From an uncultured Dysgonomonas sp. (lineage in GTDB: Bacteria; Bacteroidota; Bacteroidia; Bacteroidales; Dysgonomonadaceae), in the NCBI GenBank assembly GCA_937995835.1, contig CALKIV010000041.1:1-48164 (forward strand): a stretch of DNA of 48,164 nt. The letters are read 5' to 3'. Position numbers and translations under genes: made by a program. Every line of letters begins with the position of its first letter. Position 1 is the first letter of the stretch. The notes beneath the pieces were generated by a model. That model saw nothing but the letters and a program-made list of their open reading frames with translations, had not been told where the DNA came from and did not search any database. Shown here piece after piece: positions 1-7,248 of this stretch.

Positions 1-120
1 CTCTTTAATCCCGAAAGATTAAAAATAATTGTGGAGAATAACGGATTCGAACCGTCTCTTTCAAATAACCTCTGAACCCAAATCCAGACTTACTGTTCCC
101 TTAATTCACTATTCTTAAGC
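1..120 (-). pseudogene. tRNA-like relic (serine-type tRNA remnant) or small RNA
   Basis: On the minus strand there is a complete tRNA T-arm: stem at 52-56 and 40-44 around the loop TTCGAAT. It is followed by a plausible 3' acceptor strand ATTCTCC and discriminator A (39-32). The matching 5' acceptor strand GGAGAAT is not found; the best candidate pairs only five of seven bases. An anticodon-like arm at 72-87 has a 6-nt or 8-nt loop instead of seven, and the D-arm does not fold. The D-loop region (AGTG, then AAGGGAAC) resembles bacterial tRNA-Ser. A consensus promoter lies directly upstream, so the region is probably transcribed. I read it as a decayed tRNA gene; an unusual small RNA is the alternative. 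Encoded CCA is absent, which is common in this phylum. Confidence 0.4.
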
Positions 121-145
121 AGAACCTCTTTCGGTAATGCGGATG

Positions 146-176
146 CAAAGGTAGGCTTTTTTCGTCAACCTCCAAA
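146..176 (-). promoter_or_regulatory. Bacteroidetes-type promoter for the tRNA-like region
   Basis: Reading the minus strand, TTTG (176-173) is followed by exactly 19 bases and then TACCTTTG (153-146), a full match to the TTTG / TAnnTTTG consensus used by the primary sigma factor of Bacteroidetes. The predicted start lies about 6-8 bases further down, so the transcript would run through the tRNA-like sequence. Confidence 0.65.
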
Positions 177-529
177 TTTAATTAGATAAAAAATGAATGT
201 TTTTTCACCCCAACTACCCACAGCACGCATAAACAACTGAAAGACAATGGATATTAATTTGAATAAAAAATCGACTTTTTTATCTTTTAATTAAACGAGA
301 TAACCCATCAGAGACATTTTTTAATTTTACTATCAATAGTCATATCCAAAATTTTTCTGAAAAACCTCCGAAAAGCAGAGATACGATTATAAAATAAATC
401 TCTTCAACCGACATCAACCCTAAGAATTGTGAAACAAAAGACCAACTAAATACTATTGACATCATGAGAAACACTCTACTTTATCGATTTTTTTGACTTT
501 TAACTTCAATAAAGGATGGCGAGACAGAT
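177..529. other. AT-rich intergenic stretch with no recognisable gene
   Basis: About 350 bases between the promoter of the tRNA-like region and the terminator of the methylmalonyl-CoA decarboxylase operon. I see no credible reading frame, RNA gene or strong promoter. The only structure noted is a weak hairpin made by AGAGAT and ATCTCT around 380-405. It may be the remains of a larger locus, which would fit the decayed tRNA beside it. Confidence 0.5.
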
Positions 530-566
530 AAAAAAGCAGCCAACTTCAAAAAGTTGGCTGCTTTTG
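530..566 (-). terminator. Terminator of the mce-mmdA-mmdC operon
   Basis: A perfect 12-bp stem, AGCAGCCAACTT (535-546) with its complement (551-562), closes a 4-base loop. On the minus strand it is followed by a run of T from the A-tract at 530-534. It lies 25 bases after the biotin carrier stop codon. Confidence 0.85.
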
Positions 567-589
567 CAGTCTATTATATCATTAGAGTT

Positions 590-1030
590 TTACTCGATAG
601 TAAGAACTACTTGACCTTCTTGCACTGTATCACCTTCGTTTACATTGATAGATGCAACTTTTCCGTCTTTAGGAGCTCCGATAGCATTTTCCATCTTCAT
701 TGCTTCTAGCGTAGCAACAGTTTGCCCCTTCTTAACGGTATCTCCTACATTTACACCAATAGATACAATTACTCCTGGTAGTGGAGACTTAACAGCTCCA
801 GCTCCACCAGCTGCAGGAGCTGGTTGAGTAGCAGTTACTGCTTTCTTAGGTGCTGGCGCAGCAGCAGATTTTTCAGCAGGGCGAGATACTAGTGTAAGTT
901 CTTCTTCGTTATTTACCAACTCCACACTATAGTTGCTTCCATTGACAGCAACTTCAGCAACAGAGTTATCCAACTTATTTACGGCAACAATATAGTCTTG
1001 ACCGTTTATTCTATATATAAATTGTTTCAT
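590..1030 (-). CDS. mmdC: Biotin carboxyl carrier protein, gamma subunit of methylmalonyl-CoA decarboxylase
   Basis: This 146-residue protein carries the biotin that shuttles CO2 between the carboxyltransferase and the membrane decarboxylase subunit. The N-terminal 50 residues form a small beta-rich domain. Residues 51-80 are an Ala/Pro/Lys linker typical of a swinging arm, and residues 81-146 are a biotinyl/lipoyl domain. The motif EAMKMEN puts the biotinylated lysine at about residue 112. It is the last gene of a minus-strand operon with the alpha subunit and epimerase, which argues for the decarboxylase rather than acetyl-CoA carboxylase. A terminator follows at once, so no membrane beta subunit is co-transcribed here. 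Confidence 0.88.
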   Translation of the reverse strand: MKQFIYRINGQDYIVAVNKLDNSVAEVAVNGSNYSVELVNNEEELTLVSRPAEKSAAAPAPKKAVTATQPAPAAGGAGAVKSPLPGVIVSIGVNVGDTVKKGQTVATLEAMKMENAIGAPKDGKVASINVNEGDTVQEGQVVLTIE

Positions 1031-1047
1031 GATAATTTTCTCTTATT

Positions 1048-1224
1048 TTATTTTCTTATTGGCGTTTGAAGCATAGCACCACTTCTGTCCACCCAAGGAA
1101 GGTTGTCCTTCGACACATGCTTGATGGTAAGAATATTACTTTCCTCATCATGTTGATATTGGGTATCATAAATGGCCATAGCTATTGCTGCCAATACTTC
1201 TGTGGGTATATTTTGATCACTCAT
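1048..1224 (-). CDS. Small accessory subunit of biotin-dependent decarboxylase (OadG/PCC-epsilon-like fragment)
   Basis: A 58-residue reading frame fills the space between mmdA and mmdC. The protein begins MSDQNIPTEVLAAIAMAIYD, continues through a segment rich in Asp and Glu, then ILTIKHV, and ends with a W-x(4)-SGAMLQ motif. The pattern of an early AAIAxAI helix, a short beta strand and a late Trp followed by Gly and Met resembles the soluble C-terminal part of OadG-type delta subunits and the small epsilon subunits of acyl-CoA carboxylases, which hold alpha subunits together. No membrane segment is present. Assignment by resemblance and position, not certain. Confidence 0.72.
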   Translation of the reverse strand: MSDQNIPTEVLAAIAMAIYDTQYQHDEESNILTIKHVSKDNLPWVDRSGAMLQTPIRK

Positions 1225-1301
1225 TTCTTTTAATTTTAAAAGTTTTCAAGCTTACAAGTCTCCGAGTTTTACCTCTTACTTGCACACCTGTCTACTAATT
1301 T

Positions 1302-2855
1302 TTATAGAGGCAAGTTATCGTGTTTCTTAGCCGGATTAACTTGTTGTTTAGTTCTCAACTGCTCCAATCCACGTATCACACGGAAACGAGTATTTCGAGG
1401 CTCAATCACATCATCGATATAAGCATAACGGGCTGCATTGTAAGGGTTCAAGAACAAATCATTGTATTCTTTGATCTTTTCTGCCTTCACTTCTGCTGCT
1501 TTATCACCTGCTTCTTTGATATCCTTAGCATAAAGCACTTCTGCTGCACCTTCAGCTCCCATCACTGCGATCTCTGCAGTTGGCCAAGCATAGTTAAGGT
1601 CTCCACGAAGTTGTTTACAGCTCATCACAATATGCGATCCACCGTAAGACTTACGAAGAGTAACAGTCACTTTCGGCACTGTAGCTTCACCATAAGCATA
1701 AAGAAGTTTAGCACCATGAGTGATAACTCCTCCATATTCTTGTCCTGTACCAGGAAGGAATCCAGGAACATCAACAAGAGTCATCAATGGAATGTTGAAT
1801 GCATCACAGAAACGCACAAAACGAGCTGCCTTACGTGAAGCATTGATGTCTAGCACTCCTGCCATGTATTTTGGTTGATTTGCTACCACACCAACAGATT
1901 GACCATTCATGCGAGCGAAACCAACAATGATATTCTTAGCATAAGATGAATGCACTTCCAAGAACTCACCATTATCCACCACAGAAGCAATCACTTCATA
2001 CATATCGTATGCTTTATTCGGATTGTCAGGGATAATTTCGTTCAGTTTGTCATCCATACGAGCAATAGGATCAGTACACTCTCTACGAGGAGCCTCTTCT
2101 CTATTGTTAGATGGCAAATAGCTATATAGTTTTTTGATTAATTCTAATCCTTCATCTTCGTTAGAAGCTGTGAAGTGAGCTACACCTGATTTAGAAGCAT
2201 GAACGCTTGCACCACCAAGTTCTTCTTGTGTAACATCTTCACCGATTACAGTTTTCACCACCTTTGGTCCTGTAAGGAACATGTAAGAGATGCCTTCAAC
2301 CATCAAAGTGAAGTCTGTCAAAGCTGGAGAATAAACAGCACCACCGGCACAAGGACCAAAGATTCCTGAAATTTGAGGAATCACCCCTGAAGCCAAGATG
2401 TTGCGTTGGAAAATTTCAGCATATCCTGCCAGAGCATTTACTCCTTCTTGGATACGTGCACCCCCTGAGTCATTAAGACCAATCACTGGAGCTCCAACTT
2501 TCATAGCCATGTCCATCACTTTACAGATTTTCATTGCTAGAGTTTCAGAAAGAGAACCACCGATTACAGTGAAATCTTGAGCGAACACATAAACCAAACG
2601 GCCGTCCATTGTTCCGCTACCAGTAACTACACCGTCGCCTAAGAATTTAGTTTTTTCCATGCCGAAGTTTGTAGAACGGTGCTCCACAAACATATCATAC
2701 TCTTCGAAACTGCCTTCGTCAAGCAAGATAGCGATGCGTTCGCGTGCTGTATATTTACCCTTAGCATGTTGAGATTGAATTCTTTTCTCTCCACCCCCAA
2801 GGCGAGCTTTAGCACGAAGTTCTATAAGCTCTTTAATCTTTTCCAGTTGGCTCAT
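1302..2855 (-). CDS. mmdA: Methylmalonyl-CoA decarboxylase alpha subunit (carboxyltransferase)
   Basis: At 517 residues this is full length for the family of acyl-CoA carboxylase beta / methylmalonyl-CoA decarboxylase alpha subunits. The N-terminal half has the oxyanion-hole region with NDSGGARIQEG and GPCAGGAVYSPALTDF. The C-terminal half has DVPGFLPGTGQEYGGVI and a KSYGGSHIVMSCK stretch, both hallmarks of the crotonase-like carboxyltransferase fold. In succinate-fermenting Bacteroides the enzyme moves the carboxyl group of methylmalonyl-CoA to biotin on the way to propionate. The neighbours (epimerase upstream, biotin carrier downstream) support decarboxylase over carboxylase, though the alpha subunits cannot be told apart by sequence alone. 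Confidence 0.92.
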   Translation of the reverse strand: MSQLEKIKELIELRAKARLGGGEKRIQSQHAKGKYTARERIAILLDEGSFEEYDMFVEHRSTNFGMEKTKFLGDGVVTGSGTMDGRLVYVFAQDFTVIGGSLSETLAMKICKVMDMAMKVGAPVIGLNDSGGARIQEGVNALAGYAEIFQRNILASGVIPQISGIFGPCAGGAVYSPALTDFTLMVEGISYMFLTGPKVVKTVIGEDVTQEELGGASVHASKSGVAHFTASNEDEGLELIKKLYSYLPSNNREEAPRRECTDPIARMDDKLNEIIPDNPNKAYDMYEVIASVVDNGEFLEVHSSYAKNIIVGFARMNGQSVGVVANQPKYMAGVLDINASRKAARFVRFCDAFNIPLMTLVDVPGFLPGTGQEYGGVITHGAKLLYAYGEATVPKVTVTLRKSYGGSHIVMSCKQLRGDLNYAWPTAEIAVMGAEGAAEVLYAKDIKEAGDKAAEVKAEKIKEYNDLFLNPYNAARYAYIDDVIEPRNTRFRVIRGLEQLRTKQQVNPAKKHDNLPL

Positions 2856-2894
2856 ATTATTTATATTGTATTTTAATTTTGTTGGCTTAAATAT

Positions 2895-2934
2895 AAAATG
2901 ACTTTACTTTAAAATTAAAGTAAAGTCATTTTTT
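2895..2934 (-). terminator. Long perfect hairpin between mce and mmdA (attenuator or processing site)
   Basis: An 18-bp perfect inverted repeat (2895-2912 and 2915-2932) with only two bases between its arms. Its outer ends are A-rich and T-rich, so it can act in either direction. It sits inside the operon, before mmdA, so complete termination seems unlikely; partial readthrough or RNA processing would set different levels of epimerase and decarboxylase. Confidence 0.6.
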
Positions 2935-2937
2935 GTT

Positions 2938-3348
2938 TTATTTTCCTTTCTCACAAAACTCTGTAAGAACTCTTCCTGTAGATCTTGGATGTAAAAAGGC
3001 GATTTGCATTCCATCAGCACCTTGTCTAGGAGCTTTATCTATCAGTTGAATTCCTTTAGCTTCAACTTCTTGAAGTGCATTACCTACTCCATCTTCTACT
3101 GCCCAAGCCAAGTGATGGATTCCTTCACCATTTTTTTCGATAAACTTAGCTACTGTGCTATCTGGGCCTGTTGGCTCTAGAAGTTCGATTTTGGTTTGCC
3201 CTACTTGAAAGAAAGCTGTTTTAACCTTTTGGTCTTCTACAACTTCAGTCTTATAGCATTTTAAACCTAGCACTCCTTCATAGTACGGAAGATGCTCTTC
3301 GATGCTTTTTACAGCTATCCCTAAATGTTCAATGTGTGAAATTTTCAT
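2938..3348 (-). CDS. mce: Methylmalonyl-CoA epimerase
   Basis: A 136-residue protein of the vicinal oxygen chelate (glyoxalase) superfamily. It interconverts (R)- and (S)-methylmalonyl-CoA, linking methylmalonyl-CoA mutase to the decarboxylase encoded next to it. Metal-binding residues are visible as the His in ISHIEHLGIAV (residue 5 or 8), the His pair in GEGIHHLAW, and the Glu in VLTEFCEKG near the C-terminus. It is first in the operon; the next gene follows after an 82-base gap holding a strong hairpin. Length is normal for the family. Confidence 0.93.
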   Translation of the reverse strand: MKISHIEHLGIAVKSIEEHLPYYEGVLGLKCYKTEVVEDQKVKTAFFQVGQTKIELLEPTGPDSTVAKFIEKNGEGIHHLAWAVEDGVGNALQEVEAKGIQLIDKAPRQGADGMQIAFLHPRSTGRVLTEFCEKGK

Positions 3349-3386
3349 TATTGATAGAAATAAATATTTGAATTATTAACTAGCTA

Positions 3387-3394
3387 CAAATTTA
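3387..3394 (-). promoter_or_regulatory. Probable -7 element of the mce-mmdA-mmdC operon
   Basis: On the minus strand the octamer TAAATTTG matches TAnnTTTG, about 40 bases before the mce start codon. A TTTG lies upstream, but at 16 bases the spacing is shorter than usual, so the -33 contact is doubtful. Confidence 0.4.
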
Positions 3395-3739
3395 GCACAT
3401 ATAAATAGAACAAAGAAATATAAAAGCCTAAAAATATGCTTCTAAACATAAGATTCGCCTTGCACTAAAAGGAATAAAAACAATACATTAAGTCTGTACC
3501 AACATAACTTTTAACCATATTTCATTCTTCCTTAATAACAAATTTGATCTAACACAAAACTCTCTTTCAAGCCCCCCTCTACTAAAGTAATTTGACACAA
3601 ACAGACAAGCTCAACAGATGAATAGCAAGGCTTCTTTCACTTTCCTTATCCTTTTGATTCAGTTCTTAACGCAAAGCTTGCATATCGTAACTTTTTCGTT
3701 AATTCAAGCAAATCCCCATGGACCTTTTGCTCTTTTCTC

Positions 3740-3770
3740 TTTGATTTTTAGATTTTTATTCGTATCTTGG
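3740..3770 (+). promoter_or_regulatory. Promoter of the small unknown protein
   Basis: TTTG (3740-3743), 19 bases, then TATCTTGG (3763-3770). This matches the Bacteroidetes consensus with one mismatch in the second box. A start near 3777 would give a leader of about 40 bases before the ATG at 3817. The rest of the 3395-3739 stretch shows no convincing gene. Confidence 0.5.
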
Positions 3771-3816
3771 TATACAGCACATTAGTTTAGTGATTAACCT
3801 ATTAACAGATTACATT

Positions 3817-4101
3817 ATGAACACAAAAATGAATCCCAGAAGTAAATCAGCTAAAGGAAGTGCGGACGTGTTGTTCATGGTTGATCCGAAAAAGTTATCA
3901 ATCAAAGTATGCCAAATCTCTCAATCGAGAGACAGGAGCGAATATACAACTACGTTTGAAAACTTCTCTTACGAAAGGGTTAAAATCAAACCCGAAATCC
4001 CAGATCAGATTGGTCAATTACCAGCATGCATCGATGGACAGTTCTACTTCAAAACTGAAGAAGAAGCTCAAGAATTCATCAGAAGGCAGATCGGAATGTA
4101 A
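3817..4101 (+). CDS. Small basic protein of unknown function
   Basis: I do not recognise this 94-residue protein. It has no signal peptide or membrane segment. The N-terminal 20 residues are rich in Lys, Arg and Ser; the middle alternates hydrophobic and charged residues in a beta-like pattern (KLSIKVCQIS, then FENFSYERVKIK). The C-terminus holds an acidic helix, KTEEEAQEFIRRQ. I chose the ATG at 3817 because a GTG 27 bases upstream falls close to the predicted transcription start; an ATG four codons further in is also possible. With its own promoter and terminator it looks like a monocistronic gene. Confidence 0.75.
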   Translation: MNTKMNPRSKSAKGSADVLFMVDPKKLSIKVCQISQSRDRSEYTTTFENFSYERVKIKPEIPDQIGQLPACIDGQFYFKTEEEAQEFIRRQIGM

Positions 4102-4120
4102 ATCAGCTATTTGTAAATAC

Positions 4121-4154
4121 AAAAAGCCTCTAGCACATGCATAGGGGCTTTTTG
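4121..4154 (+). terminator. Terminator of the small unknown gene
   Basis: AAAAAGCCTCTA and TAGGGGCTTTTT form a 12-bp stem with one G-T pair around a 9-base loop, ending in a T run, 20 bases after the stop codon. Confidence 0.82.
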
Positions 4155-4252
4155 TATGACTAAACGCAACGACACATCACCTATTTTATATATTTTTACA
4201 CTAGCAAATAAAATATGAACACGATTTACATTTTTTATCATCCTATTAAATG

Positions 4253-4260
4253 TAGATTTG
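4253..4260 (+). promoter_or_regulatory. Probable -7 element for the AsmA-like gene
   Basis: TAGATTTG matches TAnnTTTG, 38 bases ahead of the ATG. No clear TTTG is found at the right distance upstream, so the call rests on one box. Confidence 0.4.
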
Positions 4261-4298
4261 TAGCTACATAAACTTTTGAACAATAAAATAAATCAAAG

Positions 4299-6977
4299 AT
4301 GAACAAAGGAATGAAAAAAGGCTTAGCCATTGGAGGTTTAGGGATAGTGATACTACTAGCCCTGATGATCCTCATCCCCTTTCTTTTCAAAGGAAAGATA
4401 AAAGATGCTGTAATAGCCGCCGCAAATGAAAATTTGAATGCTAAAGTGGAAATTGAAGATTTTGGATTAAATCTATTTTCCAACTTTCCGAGTGCCACCC
4501 TATCATTAAACAATGTTACCATCATTGGGCTTAATGATTTTGAAGGAGACACCTTACTCAACTCCAAAAATGCAAGTGTTTCTATAAATCTGATGAGTCT
4601 GTTTGGCAGCAATTATGACATTTCGAAGATCAACCTAGAGAACACCAATGTTTTGGCCAAGGTAGACAAAGACGGAAAAGCTAACTGGGACATCGTCAAA
4701 GTTGACTCTACTGTTACGGCATCTACACAAGAAGAAAACGAAACCCCATTCAACTTAAAACTGCAAAACATTACAGTAAAAAATTGTAACATAGCATACG
4801 AAGACCTTACCAGCAACATGAAAGCCTACATCACAGGCTGGAATGGTAACATCAAGGGTGACTTTTCGGCTAGTGAGACAACATTGAGCACCAAATCGGT
4901 GATCGATCAGCTAACATTTATCAGCGATGGCATTCCATACCTATCAAAAATAAAAGCTGTGGCTGATGCCAAAATCAATGCAAACTTCGACACTATGAAG
5001 TTTACATTCGAGGATAGCAACTTCATGTTAAATGACCTTAGCGCATCTATGGATGGATCCGTAACTTATGTCAACGAGGAAGAATTAGACTTCGACTTAC
5101 GCCTGAACGCTCCAGATGTTGACTTCAAACAAGTCCTATCCCTAGTTCCTGCGATGTATTCAGAAGATTTCAAAGACATTCAAGCCTCCGGAGAAGTATC
5201 GCTTAAAGCATCTGCCACAGGAGCTATGAAAATGGAAAAGGATATCTATCCTGCCATCGACCTACAACTTGTTGTCAAAGATGGTACTTTCAAATACCCA
5301 AGTCTACCGAAATCGGTTGACCATATCAATGTAAATCTTGCAGTTAACGGGCAAGAGGGGCCACTGGAAAATGTCATCATACTCATTGATCATTTTGGCT
5401 TTACGCTAGGAGGGAATCCATTCAAAGGAAGTTTCAAGTCAGCGCCTACCGTGAATGACAGAAGCATCACTTTCAATGCTGATGGAAAACTAGACCTTGC
5501 CATGATCAAAGATGTTTATCCTATGGGAGACACCAAACTGAATGGTGCCTTGGATGCCAAAATTCGTGTTGCAACAACTGTTTCAGCTCTCGAAAAAGAA
5601 CAGTACGAAAACACCTCTGCTGACGGATATCTGAAGGTATCTAAAATGGAATACAGATCTGCCGATATGCCTTCCGTATTGATCAACACAGCGAGCATGG
5701 AGTTCACTCCTAAATACATCAATCTTTCGGCTTTGGACGTAGCCATCGGCAAAAGTGACATTCAAGCAACAGGACGCTTGGAAAACTTTATCGCTTATGC
5801 TCTCAAAGATCAGACCCTAAAAGGTAACTTAAGCGTGAAATCAAGCTACCTAAACCTCGATCAATTGATGGGTGATGAAACCACAACAGACACTGAAGCA
5901 GAGACAACAGAGCCGTCAGAGAATGTAATTATTCCTAAAAATATTGATTTTGTGCTTGATGCAGCATTCCAACACATTGTGTTTAGCAAAATTGATTTAA
6001 AATCTGTATCAGGAGCTCTTACCGTTAAAGATGGCATTTTAGCTATGCGAAACCTAAAGGCTAGCACATTAGGAGGAGGGGCAAACATCAATGGAACATA
6101 CAACACATCCAACCCCGATACCCCTCTTGTAGACTTCGATCTAGGTTTATCCAAAATGTCTTTCGCCGAAACATTTAAACATATTGAAGCCGTCCAAAAG
6201 TTTGCTCCTATTTTCGAAAATGTAATCGGAACATACTCTATGGACTTTAAACTCAATACCAAACTAGGGGCTACATCAGCCGAAACTCTTCAATCACTAA
6301 CAGCCAAGGGGCTTCTAGCAACCAATGAAGTAAAACTGGAAGGCAACAAAGCATTAAGCAGCCTAGGAAAAGCGTTAAAAACGGATAAGTTGGACAAAAT
6401 ATCCACAAAAGACTTAAACCTACCATTCAGCATTGAGAATGGCGAATTGGCAACTCAACCATTCAACTTCTCATTTGGCGATGGAGGAAGCATGTCTCTT
6501 GAGGGGGTAACAAAACTTGACCAAACGATCGATTATAAAGGTACAGTCAAGCTACCTGCTTCATTAGAAAACAAGTACATAAACAAAGTGCCATTAAAGA
6601 TCAAAGGTACATTCACAGACCCTAAAGTAGAAGTGGACATGAGAGCTGCTGCAACAGATGCACTTGGCTCTATCGTGGGTGGCTTACTCGGCAAAGATGG
6701 CGACTCATCTACTGGCGACCTGCAAAGCAAAGTTGGCGAGGAGAAAGAGAAGCAAATAGCCAAAATAAGAGAAGAAGCAGACAAAGCAGCACAAGCACTT
6801 GTGGATGCAGCTAAAAAAGCAGCTGAAGAAGCAGAATCTAAAGCCAAAAATCCACTAGCCAAAGCTGCTACGAAAAAGCTAGGCGAAGAGGCTGTGAAAC
6901 AAGCAGAAAAAGAAGCCAAGAATCTAAGAGAAAAAGCTGAAGAAAAAATTAAAGCATTGGAAACTGAAAATAAATAA
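4299..6977 (+). CDS. AsmA-like envelope protein with coiled-coil tail
   Basis: This 892-residue protein has a single N-terminal membrane anchor (about residues 9-31). A long beta-rich region typical of the AsmA/YhdP/TamB superfamily follows, whose members span the periplasm and help lipids reach the outer membrane. The first 130 residues (SATLSLNNVTIIGLNDFEG, then ISKINLENTNVLAKVDKDGK) match the AsmA N-terminal pattern, and residues around 560-790 resemble the AsmA C-terminal repeat region. The last 70 or so residues are a highly charged Ala/Lys/Glu helix, probably a coiled coil, which is unusual for the family. It is expressed alone, between two terminators. The family is clear; the exact role is inferred. 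Confidence 0.82.
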   Translation: MNKGMKKGLAIGGLGIVILLALMILIPFLFKGKIKDAVIAAANENLNAKVEIEDFGLNLFSNFPSATLSLNNVTIIGLNDFEGDTLLNSKNASVSINLMSLFGSNYDISKINLENTNVLAKVDKDGKANWDIVKVDSTVTASTQEENETPFNLKLQNITVKNCNIAYEDLTSNMKAYITGWNGNIKGDFSASETTLSTKSVIDQLTFISDGIPYLSKIKAVADAKINANFDTMKFTFEDSNFMLNDLSASMDGSVTYVNEEELDFDLRLNAPDVDFKQVLSLVPAMYSEDFKDIQASGEVSLKASATGAMKMEKDIYPAIDLQLVVKDGTFKYPSLPKSVDHINVNLAVNGQEGPLENVIILIDHFGFTLGGNPFKGSFKSAPTVNDRSITFNADGKLDLAMIKDVYPMGDTKLNGALDAKIRVATTVSALEKEQYENTSADGYLKVSKMEYRSADMPSVLINTASMEFTPKYINLSALDVAIGKSDIQATGRLENFIAYALKDQTLKGNLSVKSSYLNLDQLMGDETTTDTEAETTEPSENVIIPKNIDFVLDAAFQHIVFSKIDLKSVSGALTVKDGILAMRNLKASTLGGGANINGTYNTSNPDTPLVDFDLGLSKMSFAETFKHIEAVQKFAPIFENVIGTYSMDFKLNTKLGATSAETLQSLTAKGLLATNEVKLEGNKALSSLGKALKTDKLDKISTKDLNLPFSIENGELATQPFNFSFGDGGSMSLEGVTKLDQTIDYKGTVKLPASLENKYINKVPLKIKGTFTDPKVEVDMRAAATDALGSIVGGLLGKDGDSSTGDLQSKVGEEKEKQIAKIREEADKAAQALVDAAKKAAEEAESKAKNPLAKAATKKLGEEAVKQAEKEAKNLREKAEEKIKALETENK

Positions 6978-7016
6978 CTCAATGAAACAGGCTTGAAAGC
7001 CTTAAAACAAAGATTT

Positions 7017-7076
7017 AACGTTGCATGAAATCATTTTGAAAATAAAAATAGAATTTCGTGCAACGTTTTCTTTTTT
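7017..7076 (+). terminator. Terminator of the AsmA-like gene
   Basis: A 15-bp stem (7017-7031 with 7053-7067, one G-T pair) encloses a 21-base AT-rich loop and is followed by TTCTTTTTT. Confidence 0.72.
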
Positions 7077-7160
7077 CATACATCTAGTATATAACAAACG
7101 AATAAGAATATATAGAAGTCTTAACAGATCAATAACGATCAAACAAACTTTAGAAAACTA

Positions 7161-7194
7161 AAAAAACGAGATCTTAATTGGGTCTCGTTTTTTT
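7161..7194 (+). terminator. Second hairpin terminator, 55 bases before malQ
   Basis: AAAACGAGATC and GGTCTCGTTTT form an 11-bp stem around a 7-base loop, followed by T7. No reading frame lies between this and the preceding terminator. It either ends a short untranslated RNA starting after 7076 or acts as an attenuator in the malQ leader. Confidence 0.7.
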
Positions 7195-7248
7195 ATTAAC
7201 AGCTTTTTCTCTAACTTCATTCCACAACAAATCTGAAAACATTAGCGC

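Noticed and set aside
72..87. Reading the anticodon-like arm as a proline TGG anticodon
   Set aside because: The loop is six or eight bases, not seven, so no anticodon can be assigned.
3618..3785. A 55-residue hydrophobic reading frame on the plus strand
   Set aside because: It runs through the predicted promoter of the next gene, has no support from context, and its composition is what AT-rich noncoding sequence gives.
3860..4144. Overlapping frame of 94 codons in the small unknown gene
   Set aside because: It is out of frame with the better-placed ATG, lacks a promoter relation and reads into the terminator.
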